The notes beneath the pieces were generated by a model. That model did not search any database. It saw only the letters and a program-made list of their open reading frames with translations, and was not told the DNA's origin. Position numbers and translations under genes: made by a program. DNA of 58,817 bases from Halovivax sp. (GTDB lineage Archaea > Halobacteriota > Halobacteria > Halobacteriales > Natrialbaceae), in the NCBI GenBank assembly GCA_007119345.1, contig SKPV01000018.1:1-58817 (forward strand), given 5' to 3'. Each line of letters begins with the position of its first letter. The first letter of the stretch is position 1. Of the stretch, positions 35,536 through 44,960 are shown one piece after another.

Positions 35536-37188
35536 TTACAGTTCCTCGTCGGTCGGCTCCAGCGGGAGGTCGAGGCGTTCGGTCGCCTCCGCCTCGAGCT
35601 TGTATCGCTGGACCTTCTGGGTGGCGCTGCGGGGGAGTTCGTCGACGAAGACGATCCGGCGCGGGTGGGCGTAGGTCGCCACGTGATCGAGCGAGAACTG
35701 GCGCAGGTCGCGCTCGCTCGCCTCCGCGCCCTCCTCGAGGACGACGAAGGCGACCGGCGCCTCGCCCTTGATCTCGTGGGCGGCGCCGACGACGGCCGCC
35801 TCGGCCACGTCCGGGTGGGCGTAGAGGGCGTCCTCGACCTCGGCGGGGTAGACGTTCTCGCCGCCCGTGATGATCATGTCGTCGGCGCGGTCGACCATCC
35901 AGAAGTAGCCGTCCTCGTCGACGCGGGCGACGTCCTCGGTGTAGAACCATCCCTCCTCGTCCGTTACCTCGGCGGTCTTCTCCGGGAGCCCGTGGTAGCC
36001 CTCGAAGACGGGATCGCCCCTGATGGCGAGCTCGCCGGTGACCGACTCCTCGTCCGCGAAGTCGAGGTCCTCGCTCGGGGCCGGATCGAAGTCCGCCGGG
36101 CCGACCCTCGTCTCGCGGGTTTCGGGGTCGACGAGCTTCAGTTCGATCCCGGGCAGCGGCGGGCCGATGCAGCCGGCCGCCTTGCGGACGCCGACGGCGG
36201 GCTCGGCGGTCCCCGCGGGCGAGGTCTCGGTCATGCCCCAGCCCTCGATGACGGGGACGCCCCACTCGCGCTCGATCGTCTTGCGGACCTCCTCCGCCAG
36301 CGGCGCGGCCGCGCAGATGGCCCAGTCGAGCGAGGAGAGGTCGTACTCGTCGGGGTTCTCGCGGAACTCCCGGTGCATCATCGTGTACAGCGCCGGGACG
36401 CCGGCGAAGGAGGTGATCTCGTGGTCGCCGATGGCCGACAGCTGGGCCTGGGGGTCCGGCTCCGGCTGGAGCACCATCTCCGCGCCCTCGTAGACGTGGG
36501 TGCCCATCAGCGCGTTGAGCGCGTAGATGTGGAACATCGGTAACACGAGCAGGATGGAGTCGTCGGCGTCGATGCTCAGCCCGCCCTTGGAGTAGGACTC
36601 GATCGCCGACAGGAGGTTCCGGTGGCTGAGCACGACGCCCTTCGGCTTGCCGGTCGTCCCGCTCGTATACGGCTGGGCGGCGGCGTCGGTCCAGTCGCGA
36701 TCGACGATCGCGAACTCGTCGTCGGCCTCCATCGTCGCGTGCGAGTAGTTGACGATCCCCCGATCCTCGTCGGTCACGCCGGGCAGCAACAGCGTCTCCA
36801 CGCCCGCCGCCGCCGCGAGTTCCTGAGCCTCGTCCGCGAGGAACGCCGACCCGATCATCACCTCGATCCCGGCGTCCTGGACGACGTAGGCCAGCGTCTC
36901 GGGGTCCATCCTGAGGTTCAGCGGCGTCGCGACGGCGCCCGCCTTGATCGTCCCGAAGTACGCCGACGGGAACTGGGTCGTGTTGGGGATGAACAACCCG
37001 ACGCGGTCGTCCGGCTCGACGCCGAGGTCGACCAGCGCGTTCGCCACCTTGTTGGACTCGGCTTCGAGCTCGGCGTAGCTCTGCTCGGTCCCCATGAACG
37101 AGAACGCGGTCTTGTCTCGATACCGGTCAGCGGCCATCGTCGGCAGGGTCCCCACGTGCCTCAACCGTTCGCCGTGATGGTACTCCAT
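35536..37188 (-). CDS. Long-chain acyl-CoA synthetase/AMP-forming ligase
   Basis: This 550-residue ANL-family ligase activates a fatty or aryl acid with ATP and CoA. The AMP-binding loop TSGTTGKPKG is at residues 175-184, GWGMTETSP is the A5 motif, WFYTEDVARVDEDGYFWMVD and DDMIITGGENVYPAEVE follow, and the C-terminal lysine is in SATQKVQRYKLE. The order is complete and no truncation is seen. A TATA box (ATTTATTATG on the minus strand, 37215-37224) lies 27-36 bp upstream. The substrate is not determinable. Confidence 0.9.
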   Translation of the reverse strand: MEYHHGERLRHVGTLPTMAADRYRDKTAFSFMGTEQSYAELEAESNKVANALVDLGVEPDDRVGLFIPNTTQFPSAYFGTIKAGAVATPLNLRMDPETLAYVVQDAGIEVMIGSAFLADEAQELAAAAGVETLLLPGVTDEDRGIVNYSHATMEADDEFAIVDRDWTDAAAQPYTSGTTGKPKGVVLSHRNLLSAIESYSKGGLSIDADDSILLVLPMFHIYALNALMGTHVYEGAEMVLQPEPDPQAQLSAIGDHEITSFAGVPALYTMMHREFRENPDEYDLSSLDWAICAAAPLAEEVRKTIEREWGVPVIEGWGMTETSPAGTAEPAVGVRKAAGCIGPPLPGIELKLVDPETRETRVGPADFDPAPSEDLDFADEESVTGELAIRGDPVFEGYHGLPEKTAEVTDEEGWFYTEDVARVDEDGYFWMVDRADDMIITGGENVYPAEVEDALYAHPDVAEAAVVGAAHEIKGEAPVAFVVLEEGAEASERDLRQFSLDHVATYAHPRRIVFVDELPRSATQKVQRYKLEAEATERLDLPLEPTDEEL

Positions 37189-37214
37189 AATGTGTTAGGG
37201 AGTGGCACTCAATC

Positions 37215-37224
37215 CATAATAAAT
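37215..37224 (-). promoter_or_regulatory. TATA box of the acyl-CoA ligase gene
   Basis: ATTTATTATG on the minus strand lies 27-36 bp before the ATG at 37188. Confidence 0.65.
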
Positions 37225-37273
37225 GTAAGTGCGCGTTCGCTCCGGCGAGCGGTTCGGCGCCGACGCGGCCGGC

Positions 37274-37332
37274 CGCGTCGGTTCCGGCAGCCGCGTGGTC
37301 GGGCGCGTCGGTTCCGGCAGCCGCGTGGTCGG
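37274..37332. repeat. 29-bp direct repeat, 30-bp period
   Basis: CGCGTCGGTTCCGGCAGCCG followed by CGTGGTCGG occurs at 37274-37302 and 37304-37332. The array lies downstream of the purB stop codon and upstream of the ligase promoter. Confidence 0.85.
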
Positions 37333-37394
37333 AGCGTCGAGAAGCGTCGGGCGAGACGAAACGTTCCTCCGCCGTGGACCGTCGAACCTACCCG

Positions 37395-38786
37395 TTACCG
37401 CTCGTCGATCTCGTCGACCAGCTCGGCCGCGACTCCCGTGTAGCCGGCCGGCGTCAGGGCCCGGAGCTCCTCGCGAACGTCCTCCTCGAGGTCGAGCTCG
37501 TCGAACAGCTTCCGGAAATCGGACAGCTCGACCCGTCGGCCGCGGGTCAGCTCCTTCACCCGCTCGTAGGCGTCGTCTCGGCCCTCCCGGCGCAGGATGG
37601 TCTGGACCGCCTCGCCGATCACCTCCGGGTTCGCCTCGAGGTCCTCGGCCATGACCCGCTCGTTCGGGACGACCTTCTCGAGCCCGTCGCGGGTCTTCGT
37701 GTAGCCGATCAGGCAGTGGGCGAACGCGGCGCCGACGTTGCGCTTGACCGTCGAGTCCGAGAGGTCCCGCTGGAGCCGGGAGGTGGTGACGTACTCCCCG
37801 AGGAAGGAGAGGTCGGAATTCGCCTTCGAGAGGTTGCCCTCGCCGTTCTCGAAGTCGATCGGGTTCACCTTGTGGGGCATCGTCGAGGAGCCGGTCTCGC
37901 CCGCGACGGACGTCTGGCCGAGGTAGCGGTTCGAGACGTAGAGCCAGACGTCGAGGTCGAGGTCGAGCAGCACCTGGTTCGCTCCGCGGAGCGCGTCGAA
38001 CAGCGTCGCGAGGTCGTCGCAGGGATTGACCTGCGTCGTGAGTGACTCGAACCGCAGCCCGAGATCGGCCACGAAGTTCGCGGCGAAGGCGGACCAGTCG
38101 ACGTCGGGGTAGGCGGCGTGGTGAGCCGCGTAGGTGCCGGAGGCGCCGCCGAGCTTGCCACGGAGGCCGTCGGTCGCGGTGGCGATCCGGCCCGTCGCCC
38201 GGCCCAGCCGGGCCGCGTAGACGGCCATCTCCTTGCCGAAGGTCGTGGGGGTCGCGGGCTGGCCGTGGGTCCGGGCGAGCATCGGGAGGTCGCGATGCTC
38301 CCTGGCCATCTCGCCGAGCGCGTCCCGGACCTCGTACAGCGCCGGGAGCAGGACCTCCTCGACGGCGTCCCGGACGAGCAGCCGGTGGGCCAGGTTGTTG
38401 ACGTCCTCGCTCGTGAGTCCGAAGTGGATCCAGGGGACGGCGTCGCTTCCCTCCGGCAGCCGGAGTCGCAGGAAGTACTCGACGGCCTTGACGTCGTGGT
38501 TGGTCGCCTCGAACGGCCCGTAGCCGCTCGTTTCGATCTCCTTGATGGTCGCGGCGTCCTCTTCGGCGAAATTTCGATACGCGTCCCGGAGCCGTTCGCG
38601 CGTCTCCTCCTCGAGCGAGAGCGGCGTCGCCTCGAGGTCGGCCAGCGCGAGGAGGTACTCCACCTCGACGCGGACGCGCGCGCGCATCAGCGCCGCCTCG
38701 CTGGCGTAGGGAGACAGCGGGGCGGTGCGGCCGGCGTACCGTCCGTCCAGCGGCGAGACGGCGTACAGCGAGTCCCGATCGGTCAT
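37395..38786 (-). CDS. purB: Adenylosuccinate lyase
   Basis: This 463-residue enzyme acts twice in purine synthesis, splitting SAICAR and adenylosuccinate. The fumarase/aspartase superfamily signature is GETGSSTMPHKVNPIDFENG, with the catalytic Ser in its flexible loop. TSEDVNNLAHRLLV and ARTHGQPATPTTFGKEM (catalytic His) are present. It begins MTDRDSLYAVSPLDGRYAGR. It is divergent from purNH; both start within a 168-bp spacer. Confidence 0.93.
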   Translation of the reverse strand: MTDRDSLYAVSPLDGRYAGRTAPLSPYASEAALMRARVRVEVEYLLALADLEATPLSLEEETRERLRDAYRNFAEEDAATIKEIETSGYGPFEATNHDVKAVEYFLRLRLPEGSDAVPWIHFGLTSEDVNNLAHRLLVRDAVEEVLLPALYEVRDALGEMAREHRDLPMLARTHGQPATPTTFGKEMAVYAARLGRATGRIATATDGLRGKLGGASGTYAAHHAAYPDVDWSAFAANFVADLGLRFESLTTQVNPCDDLATLFDALRGANQVLLDLDLDVWLYVSNRYLGQTSVAGETGSSTMPHKVNPIDFENGEGNLSKANSDLSFLGEYVTTSRLQRDLSDSTVKRNVGAAFAHCLIGYTKTRDGLEKVVPNERVMAEDLEANPEVIGEAVQTILRREGRDDAYERVKELTRGRRVELSDFRKLFDELDLEEDVREELRALTPAGYTGVAAELVDEIDER

Positions 38787-38954
38787 GGCGGTGAATCCTC
38801 GGCGGGTTCGAAAAAGCGTGTCGAAAGGGCGGTCGCCGGCCGTTCGGAAATCGCCTCGCGTTCGGTCCGTCGCGGTGGGCGTTCGCGGTCGCGTGCCGAC
38901 CCGGGGATGTCGCGAATCAGAACCCCTTTGACTCGCGCGAGCGCCCCTCCGAGT

Positions 38955-40595
38955 ATGACGCGCATCGCCGGGATGGCGGGCAACCGGGGACGAAACCTGT
39001 TGAACATCGCCGACCGCGAACCGGGCGGCGCCGAACTCGCGGTCGTCCTGACGAGCGCGCCGGACGCGCCGGTGCTCGAGTCGGCGGCCGAGCGGGGCGT
39101 CCCCACCGAGGTCGTCCCGCTCGAGGACGGGATGGACCGACGCGCACACGAGGAGGCCGTTCTCGAGGCGCTCGCCGACCACGAGTTCGACCTGGTCTGT
39201 CTGGACGGCTACATGCGAATCCTCTCCGATACGTTCCTCGAGGCGGCGCCGACCACGCTCAACGTCCACCCGTCGCTGCTGCCCGCGTTCCCCGGTACGG
39301 ACGCCTGGGGCGACGCGCTCGAGGCCGGCGTCTCCGTGACCGGCTGCACCGTCCACGTCGTCACCGACGCCACCGACGACGAGGGGAGCGTCATCGAGGA
39401 CGAGGTCGACATGGGGCCGATCGTCACCCAGGAACCCGTTCCGGTCTACGACGGCGACACGACGGAGACGCTCAAAGAGCGGGTCCTCTACGAGGGGGAG
39501 TTCAGCGCGTATCCGCGGGCGGTACGGTGGTTCGCGGAGGGCCGCGTCGACGTGACCGCGGACGACGATGGGCGGGTCGACGTCGAGGTGGCCGCCGACG
39601 CCGACGAGCGATTCCCCGAACGCCGGCTCCGCACCGAGGAGAAGGGCGGCGACCTCCGCTACGGGGAGAATCCCCACCAGGAGGCCGCGATCTACCGCGA
39701 TCGGACGAGCGAGGAGCCGAGCGTGGTCGCCGCCGACCAGGTCGGCGGCGAGAAGGGCATGTCCTACGTCAACTACGTCGACGCGGCGGGCGCCCTCGAC
39801 CTGATCGTCGAGTTCGAGGAACCGGCGGCGGCGGTGATCAAGCACGCCAACCCGGCCGGCTGCGCGACCGCGGACACCCTCACGGAGGCCTACGACCGGG
39901 CGCTGTCGACCGATCCGATGAGCGCCTTCGGTGGCATCGTCGCGCTCAACCGGCCCTGCGATCCCGAAACGGCCGAGCGGATCGTCGACTCGGTGAAACA
40001 CGTCGTCGTCGCCCCCGGCTTCGAGGGCGACGCGCTCGAGATCCTCGGCGAGCGCGAGAACATGCGCGTGCTCGACGTCTCCGGCGGCGATCCCGGCCCG
40101 ATCGGCCCGGACGACCGGACGGAATCGTTCGCGGAGAAACCGCTCGTCGGCGGTCGGCTCGTCCAGAACCGCGATCTCCGGCGGCTCGTACCGGACGACC
40201 TCGAAGTCGTCACCGAGCGGGAGCCGACCGACGCCCAGCTCGAGACGATGCGCTTCGCCTGGCCCGTCGTCAAGCACGCCACTTCGAACGCGATAGTCTT
40301 CGCCGACGGCACGGAGACGGTCGGGCTCGGCATCGGCCAAGTTTCGCGGGTCGACGCGGTCCGGATCGCCGGCATGAAGGCCGACGAACACGCGGAGGAC
40401 AAGGGCGCCGACGGCGCCGTGATGGCCTCCGACGCCTTCTTTCCGTTCCCGGACGGGATCGAGCACGCGGCGGAGGCGGGGATCGAAGCGGTCGTCCAGC
40501 CCGGCGGCTCGATGCGCGACGACGAGGTGATCGAGGCGGCCGACGAGCTCGGGATCGCGATGGCGTTCACGGGTCAGCGGTGCTTCCGTCATTAG
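38955..40595 (+). CDS. purH: PurN-PurH fusion: formyltransferase domains for purine synthesis
   Basis: This 546-residue protein has an N-terminal PurN-like GAR formyltransferase domain (MAGNRGRNLLNIADREPGGA near the start; NVHPSLLPAFPG, the conserved Asn/His region) and, from about residue 220, the AICAR formyltransferase domain of PurH (GGDLRYGENPHQEAAIYRD, then VIKHANPAGC and VVKHATSNAIVFADG). The IMP cyclohydrolase domain of bacterial PurH is absent; archaea use PurO for that step. Both domains transfer a formyl group from formyl-tetrahydrofolate. It is divergent from purB. Confidence 0.9.
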   Translation: MTRIAGMAGNRGRNLLNIADREPGGAELAVVLTSAPDAPVLESAAERGVPTEVVPLEDGMDRRAHEEAVLEALADHEFDLVCLDGYMRILSDTFLEAAPTTLNVHPSLLPAFPGTDAWGDALEAGVSVTGCTVHVVTDATDDEGSVIEDEVDMGPIVTQEPVPVYDGDTTETLKERVLYEGEFSAYPRAVRWFAEGRVDVTADDDGRVDVEVAADADERFPERRLRTEEKGGDLRYGENPHQEAAIYRDRTSEEPSVVAADQVGGEKGMSYVNYVDAAGALDLIVEFEEPAAAVIKHANPAGCATADTLTEAYDRALSTDPMSAFGGIVALNRPCDPETAERIVDSVKHVVVAPGFEGDALEILGERENMRVLDVSGGDPGPIGPDDRTESFAEKPLVGGRLVQNRDLRRLVPDDLEVVTEREPTDAQLETMRFAWPVVKHATSNAIVFADGTETVGLGIGQVSRVDAVRIAGMKADEHAEDKGADGAVMASDAFFPFPDGIEHAAEAGIEAVVQPGGSMRDDEVIEAADELGIAMAFTGQRCFRH

Positions 40596-40709
40596 CGAGC
40601 GATAGCTAGCGAACGACGGAAGCTCGATTGGCGAGCGAAGCGGGTCGTTCGCTCGTTTCGGCCACGACCGAGCGCGGAGGAGTCTCGTCCGTCGTCGCTT
40701 TGGGTGTTC

Positions 40710-41620
40710 TCAGCGATCCAGGCCGGCGTCGAGGTACTCGAGCGTTCGCAGCCAGGCGTCCGCGGACGCGAGGGCGTTCGCTTCGAGCGTTCCGCCGAGC
40801 CGATGTTCGGCCGTCCGATCGTCGCTCTCATCGAACCGGTAGGGAATGCGAATCGCGTGGCCGGCGTCCGGGTAGATGCGGTTCTCGTACGACCACGGGT
40901 GATCGTGAGCTTCGAGTCGATCGATCGCGACGCCGGCGAGCGCGGGCGCGGGCCAGATGGCGTCCTCGCCGCCCGTGACGAACAGCACGGGGCCGTCGAT
41001 CCGCTCGACCGGGATCTCCGCACGGCGGAAGGTTCGGGAGCTGCGCGGTCGACGGCGCGGGCCGACACCGGTTCGTCGAGGTCGAGGTCGTCGGCCAGGC
41101 TCTCCTGCTCGTGGTCGACGTGCCGATCGACGGGAACGTACGGAACCGGTTCGCCGTCGACGAGCCAGGCGGCCCGCTCCTCCTCGACACCGTCCATCCA
41201 CGTCGGCGCGGGGAAGGCGTAGCCGCTCGCCGAGTAGGCGACGACGGCGCCGACGGCGTCCGATCGGGCGCCGGTAAGTAGCGCCGCCTCGCCGCCCCGC
41301 GAGAACCCCACGACGCCGACCCGTTCTCCGTCCATCTCCGGCCGGGCGAGGAGCCGCTCGATCGCGCGCTCGATGCGGTCGATCGGGATGCGGTCGAGGG
41401 CGTCGGGCGCGCCGGGGACGCCGAAGTAGTCGACGCAGCAGGCCGCGTAGCCGCGTCTCGTCAGCCGGCGCGCGTACCCGCGCTCGTAGCCGCCCCCGCC
41501 ACCGGCGCCGTGCAGGACGACGACGGCGGGGTGTGGACCCGGCCCAAGGCCGTCGTACAGTCGGCCCGAGATGCCGTCGCGGTCGATCCGCCGGCTCGCG
41601 GACGAGGCGTCGTCGGACAC
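40710..41620 (-). pseudogene. BAAT/dienelactone-type hydrolase with an apparent frameshift
   Basis: The N-terminal half reads HPAVVVLHGAGGGGGYERGY, then VGVVGFSRGGEAALLTG with the nucleophile Ser and AVVAYSASGYAFPAPTWMDG, as in BAAT C-terminal-type hydrolases. After ARAVDRAA (about 41030-41060) the frame becomes Ser/Arg rich, while the next frame continues RTFRRAEIPVERIDG, LFVTGGEDAIWPAP (Asp) and DAGHAIRIPYRFD (His), ending at 40710. The length fits a one-base loss or two-base gain. A GTG start at 41620 follows a TATA-like GATATTTGA. It could be a sequencing error, but it could also be a dead gene. Confidence 0.7.
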
Positions 41621-41711
41621 GCGCGGACGTTCTCGGCGCGTCGTCAAATATCACGCGACGCGTCCGTCGTTCGCACGGATCGAACCCACGTAAACACCGA
41701 TAAGGGGTGCC

Positions 41712-41912
41712 GTGATATTCACTCGCACGAACGCGCTCGAGTGCGCTCGCTGCGATACGACGTTCGACCTGACGAACGCCCACACGGAACTGGTCCGTCG
41801 GGACTTCGCGGGCAGCCCGCGGTCGCCGAAGCTGGAACACCTCTGCGAGGAGTGCTGGCGGATCTACGTCGAGGACTTCCTCGGCGGGGAGTTCGAACTG
41901 CTCGTGGAGTGA
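41712..41912 (+). CDS. Small zinc-ribbon-like protein
   Basis: This 66-residue protein has Cys-x2-Cys pairs in CARCDTTF (Cys11/14) and CEECWRIY (Cys47/50). It ends FLGGEFELLVE. A zinc-ribbon or RING-like fold is likely. The start is GTG. It is a single short gene between the hydrolase and uspA genes. Confidence 0.7.
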   Translation: MIFTRTNALECARCDTTFDLTNAHTELVRRDFAGSPRSPKLEHLCEECWRIYVEDFLGGEFELLVE

Positions 41913-41958
41913 GCCGACGTCGCCGGCTCGTCGCGCGACCGGTCCGTCCGGGAGCGGG

Positions 41959-42825
41959 TCACCGAATCCGCTCCGCGAGCCGGCGCCACAGCGCACGAGA
42001 GACGCTTTCGGGCCGTTTGACCATCACCACCGCGCCGTCGACCTCGCGTGCGACTCTCTCGGGGACGTTCTCGACCAGCACCCGGTGAAAGAGGCCGCCG
42101 CCACCGGCACCGAGGACGGTCGCGTCGTGGTCGGCGGCGCGCTCGACGATCGTCTCGACGACGTCGTCGCCCCGGAGCACCGTCTCCGTCACCGTTTCGA
42201 CCGCGCCGAGCGTCGGGGACGTTCGGGTCAGCATCGCCCGCGCGTCGTCGACCGCCGCTTCGTCGGCGTCGGGGGAGACCACCGTCGCCAGTTCGACGGT
42301 CGCACCCCGTCCGCGCGCGATCGCGCCGGCGGTTTCGGCGGCCAGCTCCGTGTGCGGGCCGCCGGCGACGGGAACTAGCACCGACGAGACGTCGCCTCGT
42401 TCCCGGTCGATCCGCTTGACGAGCACGTCGCAGTCGGCGTCGGCCAGGACCGCGTCGATGTAGCTCCCGAGGACGACGTCGCGACGGCGCGGCCGCCCGC
42501 GCCACCCCACCAATGCGGTCGCGACCTCGTCGCGCTCGATGAGGTTCACCAGGCTCGTGGCGACGTCCCGGCCGAATCGTACCCGACCGGCCGCCTCGAC
42601 CCCGTGGGCACGCGCCCGATCGACGGTTTCCTCGACCACCGACGCGCCCGGCTCGGCGTCGAGGGACTGCCTGGCCTGTGCGAGGCTCAACTGCACCGGC
42701 ACCTCGATCACGTGGACGACGAGAACCTCGAGGGCCCGGTCGCGGGCGACGTCGATCGCCGTGTCCAGCAGCCGCTCGGCCGTCTCGGGATTGGCGACCG
42801 GCAACAGGAGGCGTCCGTCGGACAT
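41959..42825 (-). CDS. Tandem UspA domain universal stress protein
   Basis: This 288-residue protein consists of two UspA domains. The first starts MSDGRLLLPVANPETAERLL and has LVNLIERDEVATALVGWRG; the second starts VSSVLVPVAGGPHTELAAET. The ATP-binding G-x2-G-x9-G-S/T signature appears as VLGAGGGGLFHRVLVENVPE in the second domain (GS replaced by other residues). It probably binds nucleotide under stress. A TATA-like GTTTACGTA (about 42850-42858, minus strand) lies upstream. Confidence 0.88.
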   Translation of the reverse strand: MSDGRLLLPVANPETAERLLDTAIDVARDRALEVLVVHVIEVPVQLSLAQARQSLDAEPGASVVEETVDRARAHGVEAAGRVRFGRDVATSLVNLIERDEVATALVGWRGRPRRRDVVLGSYIDAVLADADCDVLVKRIDRERGDVSSVLVPVAGGPHTELAAETAGAIARGRGATVELATVVSPDADEAAVDDARAMLTRTSPTLGAVETVTETVLRGDDVVETIVERAADHDATVLGAGGGGLFHRVLVENVPERVAREVDGAVVMVKRPESVSRALWRRLAERIR

Positions 42826-42947
42826 CCGATGGGGACTACCACGAACTGCTACGTAAACGTTCGTCCCCGCTGACCGGTCGGCCGCTAGTTCAAATGCCGA
42901 TTTGAGCTTGGCGTGACGTTTTGAGTCGGCCGGACGATGGATTCGCC

Positions 42948-43700
42948 ATGGACCGACGACGGTTCCTCGCGGCGTCGGGCGTCGGCGTCGCGATCGCGAG
43001 CGCAGGGTGCATCGAGGGCGTGCTGGGAGCGGGCAACGGCGACGACGATTCGCTCGGCGCGCCGCCGGAGGACGACCCCGGCAACGAGATCGAGGTGCGC
43101 GCCGACGGGGTCGTCGAGGTCGAACCCGACGAGGCCACCCTCACCGTCGGCGTCGAGGCGTCCGGCGAGTCGGCCGACGAGGTGAGCGACGAGCTCGCCG
43201 CGGACGCCGAGACGCTCCGAGAGACGTTCGACGAGCTGGGGATCCCCGAGGACGACGTCGAGTCCGGCCGGTACGACGTGCGCCAGCCGCGGAACTCGAC
43301 CCGCTACGAGGGGAGCCACAGCTTCCGGCTTCGGCTCGACGATCCCGACCGCGTCGGCGAGGTGATCGACGCCGTCGCAGCGGCGGGCGCCGACGACGTC
43401 GGCCGCGTGCGGTTCGGGCTGACCGACGAGACGCGGGAAGAGCTGCGCGAGCGGGCGCTCGACGAGGCGTTCGCGAACGCCGACGCCGAGGCCGAACACG
43501 TCGCGGCGAATCGTGGCGTCGAACTCACCGGCACCCGCTCGGTGTCGACGACAGACGTCGACGTGTCCCCGGTCAGGGTCTCCCACGACGACGTGGTGGC
43601 GGAAGCGGACGACGCGGACGGCGCGCCCCCGACGGAGATCGACGAGGGGCTGGCGACGGTGTCGGCCTCGGTGACGGTCACCTACAGCTTCGCGGATTGA
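42948..43700 (+). CDS. SIMPL-domain Tat lipoprotein
   Basis: This 250-residue protein begins MDRRRFLAASGVGVAIASAG, a Tat signal with lipobox SAGC. The SIMPL (DUF541) domain follows from about residue 45: VRADGVVEVEPDEATLTVGV and GESADEVSDELAADAETLRE, then the TYSFAD end. SIMPL proteins are envelope proteins of unknown exact role. Asp/Glu rich linkers mark the N-terminal region. It converges on carA. Confidence 0.88.
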   Translation: MDRRRFLAASGVGVAIASAGCIEGVLGAGNGDDDSLGAPPEDDPGNEIEVRADGVVEVEPDEATLTVGVEASGESADEVSDELAADAETLRETFDELGIPEDDVESGRYDVRQPRNSTRYEGSHSFRLRLDDPDRVGEVIDAVAAAGADDVGRVRFGLTDETREELRERALDEAFANADAEAEHVAANRGVELTGTRSVSTTDVDVSPVRVSHDDVVAEADDADGAPPTEIDEGLATVSASVTVTYSFAD

Positions 43701-43781
43701 TGGGTCCGATACCGAGCGCCGGAGCGATAGCGGATTCGAGAGCCGACGGCGAAAACCGGTCGATCGAGCGGTGACCGCCGA

Positions 43782-44858
43782 TCAGTCGTCGGCCGGAACG
43801 GCCCGTTGCTGGACCGGCCCCGCCATCGCGAGCACGTCGTCGAAGAAGTCGAGGGTGTCTTCGGGGCCGGGGTTGGCCTCGGGGTGGTACTGGCGGGTGA
43901 GCACGTCGCAGTCGACGCCGTCGAGGCCCTCCGGCGTGTCGTCGTTGACGTTGACCTGGGTAACCTCCAGGCGGGGACCCGGCTCGTCGACGGTATAGCC
44001 GTGGTTCTGGGTGGTCATGACGACCCGTCCCGTCTCGAGGTCCATGACGGGCTGGTTGACGCCGCGGTGCCCGAAGGTCATCTTCTCGGTGGTGCCCCCG
44101 AGCGCGAGCGAGACGATCTGCTGGCCGAGACAGATGCCGGCGATCGGGAGTTCGTCGACGAACGCTTCGACGAGGGAAACGGCGGCCCCGTAGTTCTCGG
44201 GGTCGCCGGGGCCGTTGGAGACGAAAAGGACGTCGGGGTCGATCGCGTCGACGGCGGCCGGCGTCGCGTCGTGGGGGAGGACGTGGACGGTCGCGCCGCG
44301 GGCGACCAGCGAGTCGACGATCGAGCCTTTGCAGCCGCAGTCGACGAGCGCGACGGTCGCCCCGTCGTTGTCGGCGCCGCGGATCGTCTCCTCGCTCACG
44401 CTGACCTGGGCGCCGATGTCGGTGTGATCGCTCATCGACTCGCAGCGCTCGAGCTCGGCGACCGCGTCCTCGGGGGTGGCGGTCCGGCCGACCGCGATCC
44501 CGCACTTCATGGCGCCCTCGTCGCGGACGTCGGTGACGACCTCGCGGGTGTCCAGTCGGTCGACGGCGGGGACGCCCTCGGATTCGAGCCAGGCGGCCAC
44601 GTCGTCGGTCAACTCCCGGGCGAGCACGGCGCGCGGGTGGACGCGGTCGGACTCGAATCGCTCCTCGCGGACGCCGTAGTTGCCGATCAGCGGGTACGCG
44701 AACGTCAGAACCTGCTCCTCGTAGGAGGGGTCGGTCAGGCTCTCCTCGTACCCCGTGTACGCGGTCGTGAAAACCAGTTCCCCGCGGGCCGTTCCCGGCG
44801 AGCGACCGCGCCCCTCGATCACGCGGCCGCCCTCCAGTGCTACGTAGGCCGGTTCCAT
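43782..44858 (-). CDS. carA: Carbamoyl-phosphate synthase small subunit
   Basis: This 358-residue subunit hydrolyses glutamine to supply ammonia for carbamoyl phosphate. The N-terminal domain (YVALEGGRVIEGRG, SLTDPSYEEQVLTFAYPLIG) is followed by a class I glutaminase with the nucleophile Cys in AGICLGQQIVSLALGG and the His of RQYHPEANPGPEDT. carB is not in the window. The ATG is 103 bp from the divergent Lrp gene. CTTATGC (minus strand, 44884-44890) is a likely TATA box about 26-32 bp upstream of the start. Confidence 0.92.
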   Translation of the reverse strand: MEPAYVALEGGRVIEGRGRSPGTARGELVFTTAYTGYEESLTDPSYEEQVLTFAYPLIGNYGVREERFESDRVHPRAVLARELTDDVAAWLESEGVPAVDRLDTREVVTDVRDEGAMKCGIAVGRTATPEDAVAELERCESMSDHTDIGAQVSVSEETIRGADNDGATVALVDCGCKGSIVDSLVARGATVHVLPHDATPAAVDAIDPDVLFVSNGPGDPENYGAAVSLVEAFVDELPIAGICLGQQIVSLALGGTTEKMTFGHRGVNQPVMDLETGRVVMTTQNHGYTVDEPGPRLEVTQVNVNDDTPEGLDGVDCDVLTRQYHPEANPGPEDTLDFFDDVLAMAGPVQQRAVPADD

Positions 44859-44883
44859 TACGAGATGCGTACTGGTCCCTGGT

Positions 44884-44924
44884 GCATAAGTGTTGGCTTC
44901 GAAGCCGAGTTACGAATTTCGTAA
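44884..44924. promoter_or_regulatory. Shared carA/Lrp control region with two palindromes
   Basis: Between the two divergent starts lie GGCTTCGAAGCC (44895-44906, perfect palindrome) beside the carA TATA-like box and TTACGAATTTCGTAA (44910-44924, perfect 15-bp palindrome) which overlaps the likely promoter of the Lrp gene. Both are plausible operators for the Lrp protein encoded next door or for a nucleotide-linked regulator. Confidence 0.55.
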
Positions 44925-44960
44925 TCGTCAAGTGCGGTCCGGCCGTACCCACGCACCTCA

